Part shown: in pieces, positions 35,229-43,971 of the stretch | Layout: each line of letters begins with the position of its first letter | Position numbering within the stretch: position 1 is the stretch's first letter | DNA from: Hygrocybe punicea | Taxonomy: Eukaryota > Basidiomycota > Agaricomycetes > Agaricales > Hygrophoraceae | NCBI GenBank assembly: GCA_963556145.1 | Contig: OY744463.1 | Coordinates: 6,944,001 to 7,008,000, forward strand | Length of the DNA: 64,000 nucleotides | Reading direction: 5' to 3' | Translations under genes and position numbers: made by a program | The notes under the pieces: model-generated | Database searches by the model: none | What the model saw: only the letters and a program-made list of their open reading frames with translations | Told to the model about the DNA's origin: nothing

Positions 35229-36525
35229 CTGCGCTCAAGAATGCATATGCTATGGTTGTTTCCCCGCTGAATTTTTCCTTTTGTTTCACTGCGGATGATT
35301 CCATTGGTCTCCGTACATCAAGCAGTTCGCGTATCTCGTGTTGTGTCAGTTGTGCACACGGGTTGTTTAACTGTTGGTAGTTGCAGTCGACTCCTCATGT
35401 TGCTCTCGGTGGGTATGTTATTTCATTTTCTGGTCTGCGAATGGCCCTTTCCGGTGCCGTTACAGTGGGTTCCGGTGATTCCATTGCGGGTTCTGGTGTT
35501 TCTAGAGTTTGTGAGTCGTCGGATTCACTCTGCTCCCCCTCAAATTGCAAACCTGGTAAGTCGGATACAATCTGGACTTCCTGCAATGCCCCATCCTCAT
35601 GAAATGCAACATTCCGTGACGTTTTAACAGTCCACGTTGCGGCATCGTAGTATCGGATAGCCTTCTGCGACTCCACAAATCCTACGAACTTCATCTTAGC
35701 TGATCGTGGTGCCAGCTTCAATCTTTTTCCGCCTTGATATAAGACCCAAACATCACATCTGAACTCCTGGAAATGCGATATGTCTGGCTTCTTGCCAGTC
35801 CAGGCTTCATGTGGAGTCATTTCATCTAGAGCCTTGGTGGGGGATCGGTTTCGAATGTATGCCGCATGTGCAATGGCTTCCGGCCAAAGGAATGCGGGCA
35901 GGTTTTTAGCAATCAACATCGCGTGGGCTAACTCCAGTAATGTGCGATTAAATCTTTCCACCGTTCTGTGTTGTGAGGGTGAGTAAGGGGCCGTTGTTTC
36001 GATGACAATTCCCTTCTCCGCTGCCCATCTCTCAACTTCCTTGTTGACGAGTTCCTTTCCGTTATTGAACCACAAATATTTAGGGTTTTGATTGAACTTC
36101 TTCTCAATCATGTTAACATAAGCCTTGATGCGTTCCGTCGCCTGGCTTTTCCATTTCATGAATAAAGTGGTTATGGTGCATGTCGCGTCGTCCGTGAATG
36201 AGATATAGTATTTCGATCCTCCAATAGACTCTACGTGTGCTGGGCCCCAGACATCGCTCAAAGTCCACTCTCCGGCGACTTTGGATCGTCCATCAGCCTC
36301 TTTCGGAAATGGCTGGACAGCTTGCTTCACCTGAATGCAAGCCTCACAGGTTCGGGAAGGGACACTCCCTTCGTTGATTTCTAGACCCGTGACTAACCCC
36401 TTTCTCTGCAGGGTCTCGAGTCCACTCATTCCGATGTGTCCATATAGGCGGTGCCATTCATCCCAAGACATTTTCTTTGGTTTGGCTATGTTTGCCTTTT
36501 CCGGTGTGCGGGATTGCGCTCGGGC
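35229..36525 (-). pseudogene. Copia integrase region
   Basis: Open from about 36525 down to 35395. GAG-pre-integrase block (WHRLYGHIGMSGLETLQ, CEACIQVKQ), then the integrase core: SDVWGP carries the first Asp; the second catalytic site, usually TDNGGE, reads FNNGKELVN (Asp to Asn); the Glu block reads HRTVERFNRTLLE; then LWPEAIAHAAYIRNR and TPHEAW. The altered second Asp predicts loss of strand transfer. H7 separates this part from gag-protease. Confidence 0.85.
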
Positions 36526-36958
36526 TAGTGTTGCCGAAGTTCAGTTCGGTCCAGTTCCGACCCTTTTTGGCGGAACCGCGAACCGAACTTTGGGTCCGGT
36601 TTGGCGCTGGGCCAAACCTGGACCCAGACGGCATCGAACCGTCTGTCCGTGTTCGGTCTGGGTTCAGACGCGGTCTGAACCCCGGACCGAGGTGGGCTCA
36701 CCCCATGAGCTCTCTTCTCCTCGCAAATGGCAGGCACATATCAATTGATACGGCGCAGCACTTCGCGAGGTAGTTGGGCTGCGGGGGAGCCGTCCAGTGC
36801 TGCTGCTGCTGCTGCTGCCATTGCCGTTGCCACTGTCGCTGTTGCTGCCACTGCCGTGGCCGTTGCTGCTGCAACTGCTGCTGCTGCTGCTCCTGCTGCC
36901 GCCGCCATTGTCGTTGCCGTTGCCGTTGCCGTTGCTGCTGCTGCTGCTGCTGCTGCCA

Positions 36959-36989
<31 letters not shown>

Positions 36990-37756
36990 CGTTGCAGTTG
37001 CTGCTGGCGCTGCTGCTGCTGTTGCTGTTGCTGTTGCCGCCGCTGGTGGTGGTGGTGGTGGTGGTGGTGGTGGTGGTGGTGATGTTGCGGCTGTCCCGTG
37101 GGTGGTGTTGCTGCCACGGCTGCTGCTGCCGGCATTGCTGCTGTTGCCGGCGCTGCTGCTGCTGCTGGCCGTTGCCGTCGTTGTTGTTGCCGTTGCCGTT
37201 GCCATCGTCGTTGTTGACATTGACATTGACGTTGCCGTTGCCACCGCTGGTGGTGGTGGTGGTGGTGGTGGTGGTGGTGTTGCGGCTGTCCCGCGTCCGT
37301 TGGCATTGCGTTGGCATTGTGATCCATTTTGTGCCGCGGTGGTGTGCTCGTGATGTGCTCGCGGTCGAGTTTCCTGGAACAGATAATATTAGTAAAGTTA
37401 AGATAAATGTTGAGACTTACCTGTGTCAATGAACGCGACATTGTGTCGCGTTCATTGGCCTTGCGTTGTTGTTGTTGTTGGTGAAGAAACCTCCCTGTAA
37501 TGGTCACATGATACCGTTTAACACGAAAAAGTAAGTAAAGAAATACGAAAAACAAATGAAATAAATACCTTAAAAATATCCGCGTTCGCGGTTTGGACAC
37601 GGTTTGGAGCCATTCAGGAAATCCGGCCAGCCTCGAAACCCTGAACCGAACCTGCGGTCCAGTTCAGCATTTGGCTGAACTTAGACTGAACCCCGGGTTC
37701 AGTTCGGGGTTTGACCCGGGTTCGGCTAGGTTTGGAACCAAACTACGGCAACACTA
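36526..37756. mobile_element. hAT-like element H7 (1231 bp) with spliced Ala/Thr/Pro-rich gene-like interior
   Basis: Starts TAGTGTTGCCGAAG and ends CTACGGCAACACTA, TSD GCTCGGGC (36518-36525 and 37757-37764), inside copia between protease and integrase. On the minus strand: TCATGTGACC (37502-37511), ATG-led exon MSRSLTQ, an intron 37374-37420 (GTAAGT, TTTACTAATATT, CCAG), then in phase ETRPRAHHEHTTAAQNG followed by Pro/Thr/Ala/Ser runs from a trinucleotide block (36795-37280). A dyad is at 36719-36770 (CCTCGCAAA, TCAATTGA at 36741-36748, TTCGCGAGG), 193 bases from the left end. No transposase. Confidence 0.88.
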
Positions 37757-37764
37757 GCTCGGGC

Positions 37765-38686
37765 GTTCAAACGGTATAGTCGTCCGTCTTTCCAGCCTGT
37801 TCTGACAAGTTTATTCTCCTTTGTAGAGAGCCTGCATATTCCGTTGCGGAAGTTAACCCATCCACCGCTTTCATCGAATCGGCTCAGTGATAGTAGTGAG
37901 TTCCGTGACTCCAGTACATGTAGTATGTCTCGTAGCTGGTGCTGTATGTCCTTTCTGTCCACTGTGAAGTGTAAGACGACAGTTCCATGACCAAGAGCTC
38001 GAGCGGCTACCTTTCCTAGTCCTTGAACGGTAGTTTCATCCAGAGTTTTGTACGTGATAAATGCGTTTTGGGAATTGCTGATGTGACTTGTCGTTCCGGA
38101 ATCCAGGAACCAATTGTAGTTTGAAATATTATCTGTATTCACTGCATATGCTATGTCCTGTAACATATTATTGACATTGTCTGCAGCTTGATTCGATTGG
38201 TTCCGTTGGTTTCCACCCTTTCCGGCGCCCTTTCCTTTCCCTTTCAGCCCTTGCCCTTCCTTTCCGCCACCTTTAGACCAGCAGTCCTTCACCATATGTC
38301 CCTTCTTGTGGCAGTTGAAGCATTCCGTTTTGGAATCAGCCGCTTTCTGCTTTCCGTTACCCTTTCCATTGCACTTTCCGGTGAACCTCCCATGCATAGC
38401 AACATTGTTAGGATCTCCGCTGTGCTCACGGTGCCTGCAGTCTTCCTCCAATAGGATTGTGACTAGCTCATGTGACATCAGTGATGTTCCATCCTTCTTC
38501 GAGCCTAAATACGCTGATGTATACAAGTCCCAACTTTCCGGTAAGGAGGATACAAGTATCATCGCGAAGTCTTCATCAGAAATGAGGCTTCCCATCAAGT
38601 GGAGTTCCTCCTGCAGTTTCCAGAGCTTCGATATGTGCTCGATTAGGTCAAATCCTTCTTTGGAAATCGACCAGTACAATGCGCGT
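37765..38686 (-). pseudogene. Copia gag C-terminal half and protease
   Basis: Reads KEGFDLIEHISKL and SSLPESWDLYTSAYLG (copia gag), a CCHC zinc knuckle CFNCHKKGHMVKDC, and the protease active site WFLDSGTTSHIS, followed by LLSLSRFDESG. Frame intact within this piece. Joined to its N-terminal part once the solo LTR at 38687-38838 is removed (LATQ then RALYW). Confidence 0.85.
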
Positions 38687-38838
38687 TGGACACAGAGAGT
38701 GTCCTCAAGCAGATCGCAGGGCTCGGAGCCTAAGACTAAATCTGAATCTCTACTGACTACTAAACAGGGCTATCTACTGGCTCAAACCATGGGAAGGTCA
38801 CGTGATAACTGGACTAGTGGCCACAATCCACTAGTCCA
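38687..38838. mobile_element. Solo small LTR (152 bp), TGGAC..GTCCA ends
   Basis: Starts TGGACACAGAG and ends CTAGTCCA, with flanks GCGT and GCAT (old 4-bp TSD with one change). Removing it and one flank restores the copia gag frame. It contains TCACGTGA (38798-38805) and a 12-bp perfect hairpin with a 7-base loop (38809-38838). Confidence 0.75.
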
Positions 38839-39201
38839 GCATTGCGTCGCTAATATTCCGAGCTTCCCCCTGGATTCCTTTACCAAGGTTAGCTGCTTCC
38901 ACATCTCACTCGCCATGTGTGCACCAATGATATGTATCATTTCCACGTCGCCAATTGCGAGCTCGATCCACGTCCTCGTCTTGGCATCTCCGCCGCATCA
39001 TTTCTTCATCGCCTCGGATTCCTCTGATGTTGGATGGGATGCGTTTGCCCGGACAGGGGCCTTTGATTCCACATTGATGTATGTCTCTAACCCAAGATCC
39101 CGAAGCATGGCTAACATCCGTCTCTTCCACGGCATCCAATTGTTTCCCTTCAATAACTCGATCCGGTATGATCCCGATGTGTGTGTGACTTCATCTGTCA
39201 T
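38839..39201 (-). pseudogene. Copia gag N-terminal half
   Basis: Starts MTDEVTHTSGSYRIELL, then GNNWMPWKRRMLAMLRDLGL, the usual beginning of a copia gag. After EAMKK the frame is lost and continues in another frame (RARNWRRGNDTYHW), so at least one frameshift is present. Confidence 0.8.
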
Positions 39202-39288
39202 AGTCGGCTAGTATACGAGGTAGTAATGTGATGTTCGGAGGTGTGTGATTGTGTTTCTGTTAAAGCCGTTCAGGGCTCATAACCGTTA

Positions 39289-39462
39289 TGACATAACCTA
39301 TTGGAATATATAGTTTGCAGTGGTTGTTGACTGCTAAGTTATTTTGTGTGGAATGAATTATTATTTGCCTCTCTCTGAGAGGGCTTTTATACTACTAGCT
39401 AAATCTACTAGAAGTTTCCTGTGGTAAGTAGAATACATGCTGCACTTCAGCATTATTCATCG
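39289..39462 (-). repeat. Copia 5' LTR, proximal piece
   Basis: Matches 33088-33253 of the 3' LTR. It ends abruptly at ATTATTCATCG, where the 3' LTR continues with GATGGGTGTGTTTG. That missing continuation is found 4.4 kb away at 43903-43971. Confidence 0.8.
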
Positions 39463-39868
39463 TCTTTGAGAGTCTGTTACGGTGAAGCTTGGATTGCAAG
39501 GTAGAAGAGAGGTAGGAAAGGTGCAAGGCAGAGTCACTACTTGTAAGAAAGGGTGAGTGAAGAGAGGGTTGGGTGAAAGCCAGAGGGCTTCCCGGCCCCG
39601 AGAAGGATGGTTCTGTCTGTGGAAAGGAACCAATGTGAGCAGCGAATCCCAGTGCCTTGGTAGGAGGACGACGACGCATCGAGCAAGCATTGGTTCCCAT
39701 TTTTTAGGAGACGGCCGAGAAAGGGGACTCACAAAACATTTTAGCGGGATGGAGGTATAGTGAGACGGATGGTGCTATCATGCAGGTGGTGACCTGGAGC
39801 GAGAGTGGTGGTTCCAATCCTGGGCAGCACTGTTTCGGCTGCCTCTGGGGAGTGGGGAATGGGGCCGT

Positions 39869-42614
39869 TGGAGAGGTACCGGGGGTACCCTCGGGGTGCT
39901 CAGAGGACGCGTGCGTCAGAAAGACTAGGATAGGGTATCTGCTACATCCAGATCTGCTAACTCACTGGATCAACCGTGGGAACTGAGTCACGTGATCCAT
40001 CCTCGCTACCACTCCAAGTGCCCCTCCTCCACATAGCGACGCCCTCGTCGCTATCAAAAGGGAAGAAAGAGAAAAGAAAGAGAAAAAGATTGAGCACGTC
40101 AAGTAAAAGAAGAAACAAGGACAGGAAAGAGAGAGAAACGGGGAGCGGAAGGAGAAGGAGAAAGGGGAAAGTGTCCAAGAGCAAAAAGAAATGATGAGTC
40201 CACAAAACAACACTTGAAACAACTACTCCGGTTTGGTCCAACCCAGGGCTATCAGTGTCCTACTCAAATCGCGAAGACGGGGATCACGATCCCAATCAGG
40301 GTACGTCAGATCGGGGGGTGGTGAGTCAACAGAGACAAGGGGTCGGGTGATAGTGGGTCTCCCAGGGCCAATGCCGTGGGGGTGGCTTCGAGTGAAAATG
40401 GGGCCGGACGGTGTGGGGAATGTGCATCGGGGTTGTATGCGTGGGGTGGATTGTCGAACGCAGCGTCGCGAAGCAGTAAATGGCCTGGTGGAGGGTCTAA
40501 GGGCAGATGTGTTGCGTGGGGTGTTCCTCGTCGTGGTGGTAATGTAAATGGGGATATGCGCTGTGTCTTCGGCCCAGCTGAACGGGCGGGGTGTGGGTCG
40601 AACGGTTGATGTGGACATGACTGACGGTGTGGGGCTGGACACGCGAACGGGAACGTTCGCGACTGTCCGTTCGGCGGTTTCGTTGTCCTGGTACATCCCA
40701 GGCTCCTTGCTTGTCGTGCTCTTCGACGGTTCCGCGTTTACTTCCTCTGTCCCCGTCCCTGCTTGCCTCGTTTCCTCGTTCGCCCTCTTTTCTGCGCCGT
40801 CTCTGTCCCCTTCTCTCGTGTCCATTGTCGTCTGCTTCCGTTCACCCTCCCCGGACTTCGCGTAGTTGTCCGCTCGTGCTTCGACACCATTGGACCTCGG
40901 CGTTCGCAGTTGCGGCGCGTGGACGGTGGCGTCGTGGCTTGCTGTGGGTTTGGACGCGTGTAGTTTCGTGGGACAGGCGAGTGGGGTAGACTCGGGGTTT
41001 GGGATCGACGCGGGTGTGGGTAGGTCTGTGGGCCACGCGTATATGCTGGGAACGGGGCTTGCGGCGCGTTTGGGCGTCTCTGTTAGCGGGGTTGGTGGTC
41101 TCTGGGTGAATGTGGACGCACGGCGCGTCTTCTGTTGAGATTCGGGCGAGGGGACGTGCCTCGGCACGAGCGCTGTAGTCAGCTCTGGGAGTGGGACTGG
41201 TGGGGTCGTGTTCGTGTTCGTGTTTGGAGCCGTCTGCATTGATGTTGAGGTGCGGGAGGGTGGTTGCTGCTGTGCTGCCGTGGAAATATAAGCCAGCGGC
41301 GTCATTTGGGTGGGCAATAGCGAGGTGGCGTGTTCGGGCGCGAACGTCGTTATTCGTGGTGAGGGTAGGCGCGCTGTGGTGTGCTGGGGCGCGTTTTCGC
41401 GCGTGGATGGGGCAGTTTGGGTGCTTGACGGGGACATGGCGCGCTCCGGCGCAGCTGTCGTCGTTTTTGGTGCGTTTGGGTCGACGGTTATGGGTGCTGG
41501 GACATGTTTTTGCGCTGGGGGTGCCGCATTTGCTTGCGTTGACGTGTTGGTGCAAGGGGGTGGGTCCGTTTGCGACGAAACGGAGGTGTTGGTGCGCGGC
41601 TCTGGTTGGGTCGCGGTGGGCAGTCGTCGTTGAGTTGCCACGGAAGCGTAGGTCGACGGCTCGTTTTGTGCTGTCGTTTGGGCGGGTGTAAAGATGTTTG
41701 TTGACGCTAGTGTGACCCAACGCTGGCGTTCTTCGGCAATCCCTGTGTTGCGTCCTTCTTCAAATGCTAGCGCGATTTTCAGACGCGCTCGTTCCTCGTA
41801 TTCCTCGGTCCTCTTTTGGTAAACGGCCTCTATTGTGTCCAACGTTCTCTGTACTCTGTCCTCGAAGTTCACATTTTGTTCTGTACTCTGTACTCTGTCT
41901 TCGGAAGTTGCAGTGCCCGATATGATGTTTGAATTCGCGATGTGTGCCTCTGTTCCTAAGGCTGTTGTTGTGGTAGTAGCTGATGTACCTCGTACGTCTG
42001 GTAAATGGGATTCTAAGTCGTCTGAGGTTGGTTGTGTGAAGAAGACGTCGAGCATAAATGTTTCGGACTGTAAAGGGTCCAGACTTTGGAGTAACGAGGA
42101 CTCTTTGGCTGCCAAGGCATTGGGACTGAGTTTGTCAATCCACCGAGCGATGAATAGTTCCCGAACTATGGGCCAATGTTTTCGTAGCTGTTTCGGAAGC
42201 TCAAGGAACCAGTGTTTTGCTGTGTCAGCGATTTTGCTGGCGAATATCTCGATTTTATCGCGGTCACTGTTCCCCAAGACAACTTCTCGGTCCACCAGGC
42301 TCAGCCAGTCTGCTGGGTCCCCAGATGAGCCCCAAAACACAAAAAGCCTTCGGTAATCCGACATTGGAGTTGAGGGAGATATGGCAAGTCAAAGCAAGCA
42401 GGCTAGGGAGTGGAAAACGGAGCAAATGCAGTGTGCGTGGGTTCAAACCACACTCTCATCACCAGGTGGAGAGGTACCGGGGGTACCCTCGGGGTGCTCA
42501 GAGGACGCGTGCGTCAGAAAGACTAGGATAGGGTATCTGCTACATCCAGATCTGCTAACTCACTGGATCAACCGTGGGAACTGAGTCACGTGATCCATCC
42601 TCGCTACCACTCCA
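39869..42614 (-). mobile_element. Small-LTR retroelement, family A copy 2 (gag-only, complete)
   Basis: LTRs 39869-40016 and 42467-42614, both 148 bp, start TGGAGAGGTACCGG and end CCACTCCA; TSD CCGT on both sides. Both start with the same sequence over long stretches, so the insertion is fairly young. Minus-strand orientation: primer-binding site TGGTGATGAGAGTGTGG beside the right LTR, whose complement (42437-42464) looks like a tRNA 3' end with a T arm GTGGGTTC and CCA. A hairpin (40034-40053) and purine tract GGAGGAGGGGCACT stand beside the left LTR. One ORF only (gag-like). It must rely on enzymes from another element. Confidence 0.88.
40223..42364 (-). CDS. Gag-like protein of the family A element
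   Basis: 713 codons, uninterrupted. Residues ~8-105 look like a Ty3-type capsid: FWGSSGDPADWLSLVDREV, then KIEIFASKIADTAKHWF and WPIVRELFIARW. Residues ~170-215 are charged and probably helical. The long remainder is Thr/Pro/Ala/Ser-rich, with no CCHC zinc knuckle, protease or polymerase. The start MSDYRRLF lies ~100 bases after the primer-binding site. An open frame of this length in a complete element suggests it may still be made. Copy 1 lacks the capsid part. Confidence 0.75.
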   Translation of the reverse strand: MSDYRRLFVFWGSSGDPADWLSLVDREVVLGNSDRDKIEIFASKIADTAKHWFLELPKQLRKHWPIVRELFIARWIDKLSPNALAAKESSLLQSLDPLQSETFMLDVFFTQPTSDDLESHLPDVRGTSATTTTTALGTEAHIANSNIISGTATSEDRVQSTEQNVNFEDRVQRTLDTIEAVYQKRTEEYEERARLKIALAFEEGRNTGIAEERQRWVTLASTNIFTPAQTTAQNEPSTYASVATQRRLPTATQPEPRTNTSVSSQTDPPPCTNTSTQANAAPPAQKHVPAPITVDPNAPKTTTAAPERAMSPSSTQTAPSTRENAPQHTTARLPSPRITTFAPEHATSLLPTQMTPLAYISTAAQQQPPSRTSTSMQTAPNTNTNTTPPVPLPELTTALVPRHVPSPESQQKTRRASTFTQRPPTPLTETPKRAASPVPSIYAWPTDLPTPASIPNPESTPLACPTKLHASKPTASHDATVHAPQLRTPRSNGVEARADNYAKSGEGERKQTTMDTREGDRDGAEKRANEETRQAGTGTEEVNAEPSKSTTSKEPGMYQDNETAERTVANVPVRVSSPTPSVMSTSTVRPTPRPFSWAEDTAHIPIYITTTTRNTPRNTSALRPSTRPFTASRRCVRQSTPRIQPRCTFPTPSGPIFTRSHPHGIGPGRPTITRPLVSVDSPPPDLTYPDWDRDPRLRDLSRTLIALGWTKPE

Positions 42615-43902
42615 CCGTGATCTCATCTGGGAGGGAAGGGGGGTCAGCAAGGTGTGAAGCGAAGCGGAGCACGAAGCAGGGAAGCGGTGCATGGGTAGGG
42701 TGTGGTGCAGGTGCGGTATGGCGCAGGGAGAGGTGCAGTGCAGTGCAGGTGCGAAGCGGTGCGGTGCGAGGTGCAGAAAGAAAAAGGGGGGGACTGACCT
42801 CATGAAGGGATGCTTGGTGGTCCAAGTAAAAGGCTTCGCGAGTGATCTTGGCGAGGAGATCTTCGTCGATGAGGCCGATGTTGAAGCCGGCATCCTTCCG
42901 CTCAAGCGCGGCGTGCCATTCCCGGCGGGCCCGGGCCTGGTACAAGAGGAGGATGCGTTGTCTGTCGGGTTGGGAACGGAGTTCGTGGGCGTAGAGTTTG
43001 TACCAGAAGATCGAGAGGGCGTCTGTGGCGATTTCGGGCCAATGTAGTTGGCGTTGGTTGCGGAGCATGAGGGTGCTGCCGATTTCCATCTGGTCCCAGG
43101 TGAGATCTTCATCTTTTATGGCCTTGCGAGAGGCACGGACGGTGGCAACTGGTTTGAGGACCATGAGGTCGGAGTCGGTTTTGGTGATGCCAAACGTGTC
43201 ATCCGCGGCGGAGCATTGGGTCGTGGCGGCATCGTTGCAGCCCTCTGGAGTGAAATACCAGAGCTCGACGTATTCAAATTTGCGGAGCCTTTCGAGGGCG
43301 TAGGCTGAGGGGCGTTGGGAGATGTTGGTGCCGATTGATTTTGTTAGGTCGAAGGTGTGCATCTTTGGTTTCTTCTTTCCTGCCTCCTTAAGCTCGTCTG
43401 CGGCTTCTTTGTCTCGTAGGGCCTGCGCAGCTGCCTCTGTGTCTGCAGCTGCCTGGGCGGCTATGTCCTCGAGGAGCTGGTCAGCGTCAACTTGGGCCGC
43501 CCAAGCCACCTTTTGTGTGTTGTTCTGTGCTGACCAGGAGGCCACGAGGCTGAGGGCAGCTTGTTCGGGGGTGATACGCGTGGCTGTGGCAATGGTATCG
43601 CGGATGTTGAGGAAATCATCCGAGCCAAAGTCGGGGCATATCTGGAGATTGGGGTCAGATTCGATCCGCGGCATTTTTAGGGGAATTTGGAAGAGGAGAA
43701 GGCTTAATGGTGGCTTTTTAAGGGGAAAAGGGCAAGTAGCGAGAGAATTGTATTCTAGAGAGGGTAGAGACTGAAGAAAACGAGCCGCAACGACAATGAC
43801 AGCAGGACACAGAGTGTTGACTCCATGTCACACCTGTCACTTGCTCAAAGACTATTTCTTATGTCACACTCGTACCTCGCTTTGACTTAAGATTGCAAGA
43901 CG

Positions 43903-43971
43903 GGTGTGTTTGAGTTCTGGGGTCACGTGATATGGATTACTAATCCTTTCCGCGACTATTCGGCCACTACA
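43903..43971 (-). repeat. Copia 5' LTR, distal piece
   Basis: Matches 33257-33322 almost base for base, including TCACGTGA (43923-43930), and ends at TGTAGTGGCC on the minus strand. It abuts the protein kinase coding sequence at 43972. Confidence 0.8.

Larger units (their letters stand above)
39778..43674 (-). pseudogene. Basidiomycete multi-copy gene (ELWYF family), last exon split by an LTR element
   Basis: Exon 1 is 43674-42800 (292 codons) from MPRIESDPNLQICPDFG. Key blocks: Ala-rich segment ~70-105, KPKMHTFDLTKSIG, SAYALERLRKFEYVELWYF, DDTFGI, VATVRASRKAI, YQARARREWHAAL, GFNIGLIDEDLL. An intron 42799-42627 (GTCAGT donor, CCCAG acceptor) leads to exon 2, which is cut after 12 bases by the family A element (39869-42614, TSD CCGT). 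Removing it gives an in-frame Ser/Arg/Pro-rich tail of about 33 residues (SRSRSPPA) and a stop at 39778. Related proteins with the ELWYF block are common and repeated in Agaricomycetes; I know no function. The exon-1 frame is undamaged, so the LTR insertion is the main lesion. Confidence 0.75.
39463..43902 (-). other. 4.4-kb block inserted in the copia 5' LTR, carrying a multi-copy gene
   Basis: Everything between the two pieces of the 5' LTR. Without the family A element inside it, it is about 1.7 kb. The ends read TCTTTGAGAG and TTGCAAGA; at best they share a 4-base inverted TCTT/AAGA, and no convincing duplication is seen because three or four bases of the LTR (GAT) are not accounted for. 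It may be a retroposed or transposon-borne gene, or the result of rearrangement. Confidence 0.5.
33071..43971 (-). mobile_element. Ty1/copia retrotransposon, decayed and multiply interrupted
   Basis: Minus-strand order gag, protease, integrase, reverse transcriptase, RNase H identifies Ty1/copia. The 3' LTR is 33071-33334. The 5' LTR is in two pieces, 39289-39462 and 43903-43971, split by a 4.4-kb block. Beside the 5' LTR the minus strand carries GGTTATGAGCCCTG, complementary to the anticodon arm of initiator tRNA-Met (39271-39284), the half-tRNA primer used by Drosophila copia. Other insertions: MITE H6 (35020), hAT-like H7 (36526) and a solo LTR (38687). Frameshifts and altered catalytic residues make it inactive. 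A clear target duplication at the outer ends was not found. Confidence 0.85.

Noticed and set aside
36727..37432. Long open frames in all six readings of the H7 repeat block (poly-Leu, poly-Cys, poly-Ala, poly-Gln) as genes
   Set aside because: They follow from trinucleotide composition. Only the minus-strand frame that continues an ATG exon across a good intron deserves mention, and it is described with the element.
40842..41720. 292-codon minus-strand frame overlapping the family A gag
   Set aside because: Shadow of the 713-codon gag frame, which has the capsid-like segment and spans the element.
42437..42464. tRNA gene
   Set aside because: Only the 3' half is present and it lies precisely next to an LTR; it is the complement of a primer-binding site.
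39463..43902. Helitron (TC start, CTRR end, insertion between A and T)
   Set aside because: The left end starts TC but the right end is GCAAGA with no CTRR, and the target is not AT.
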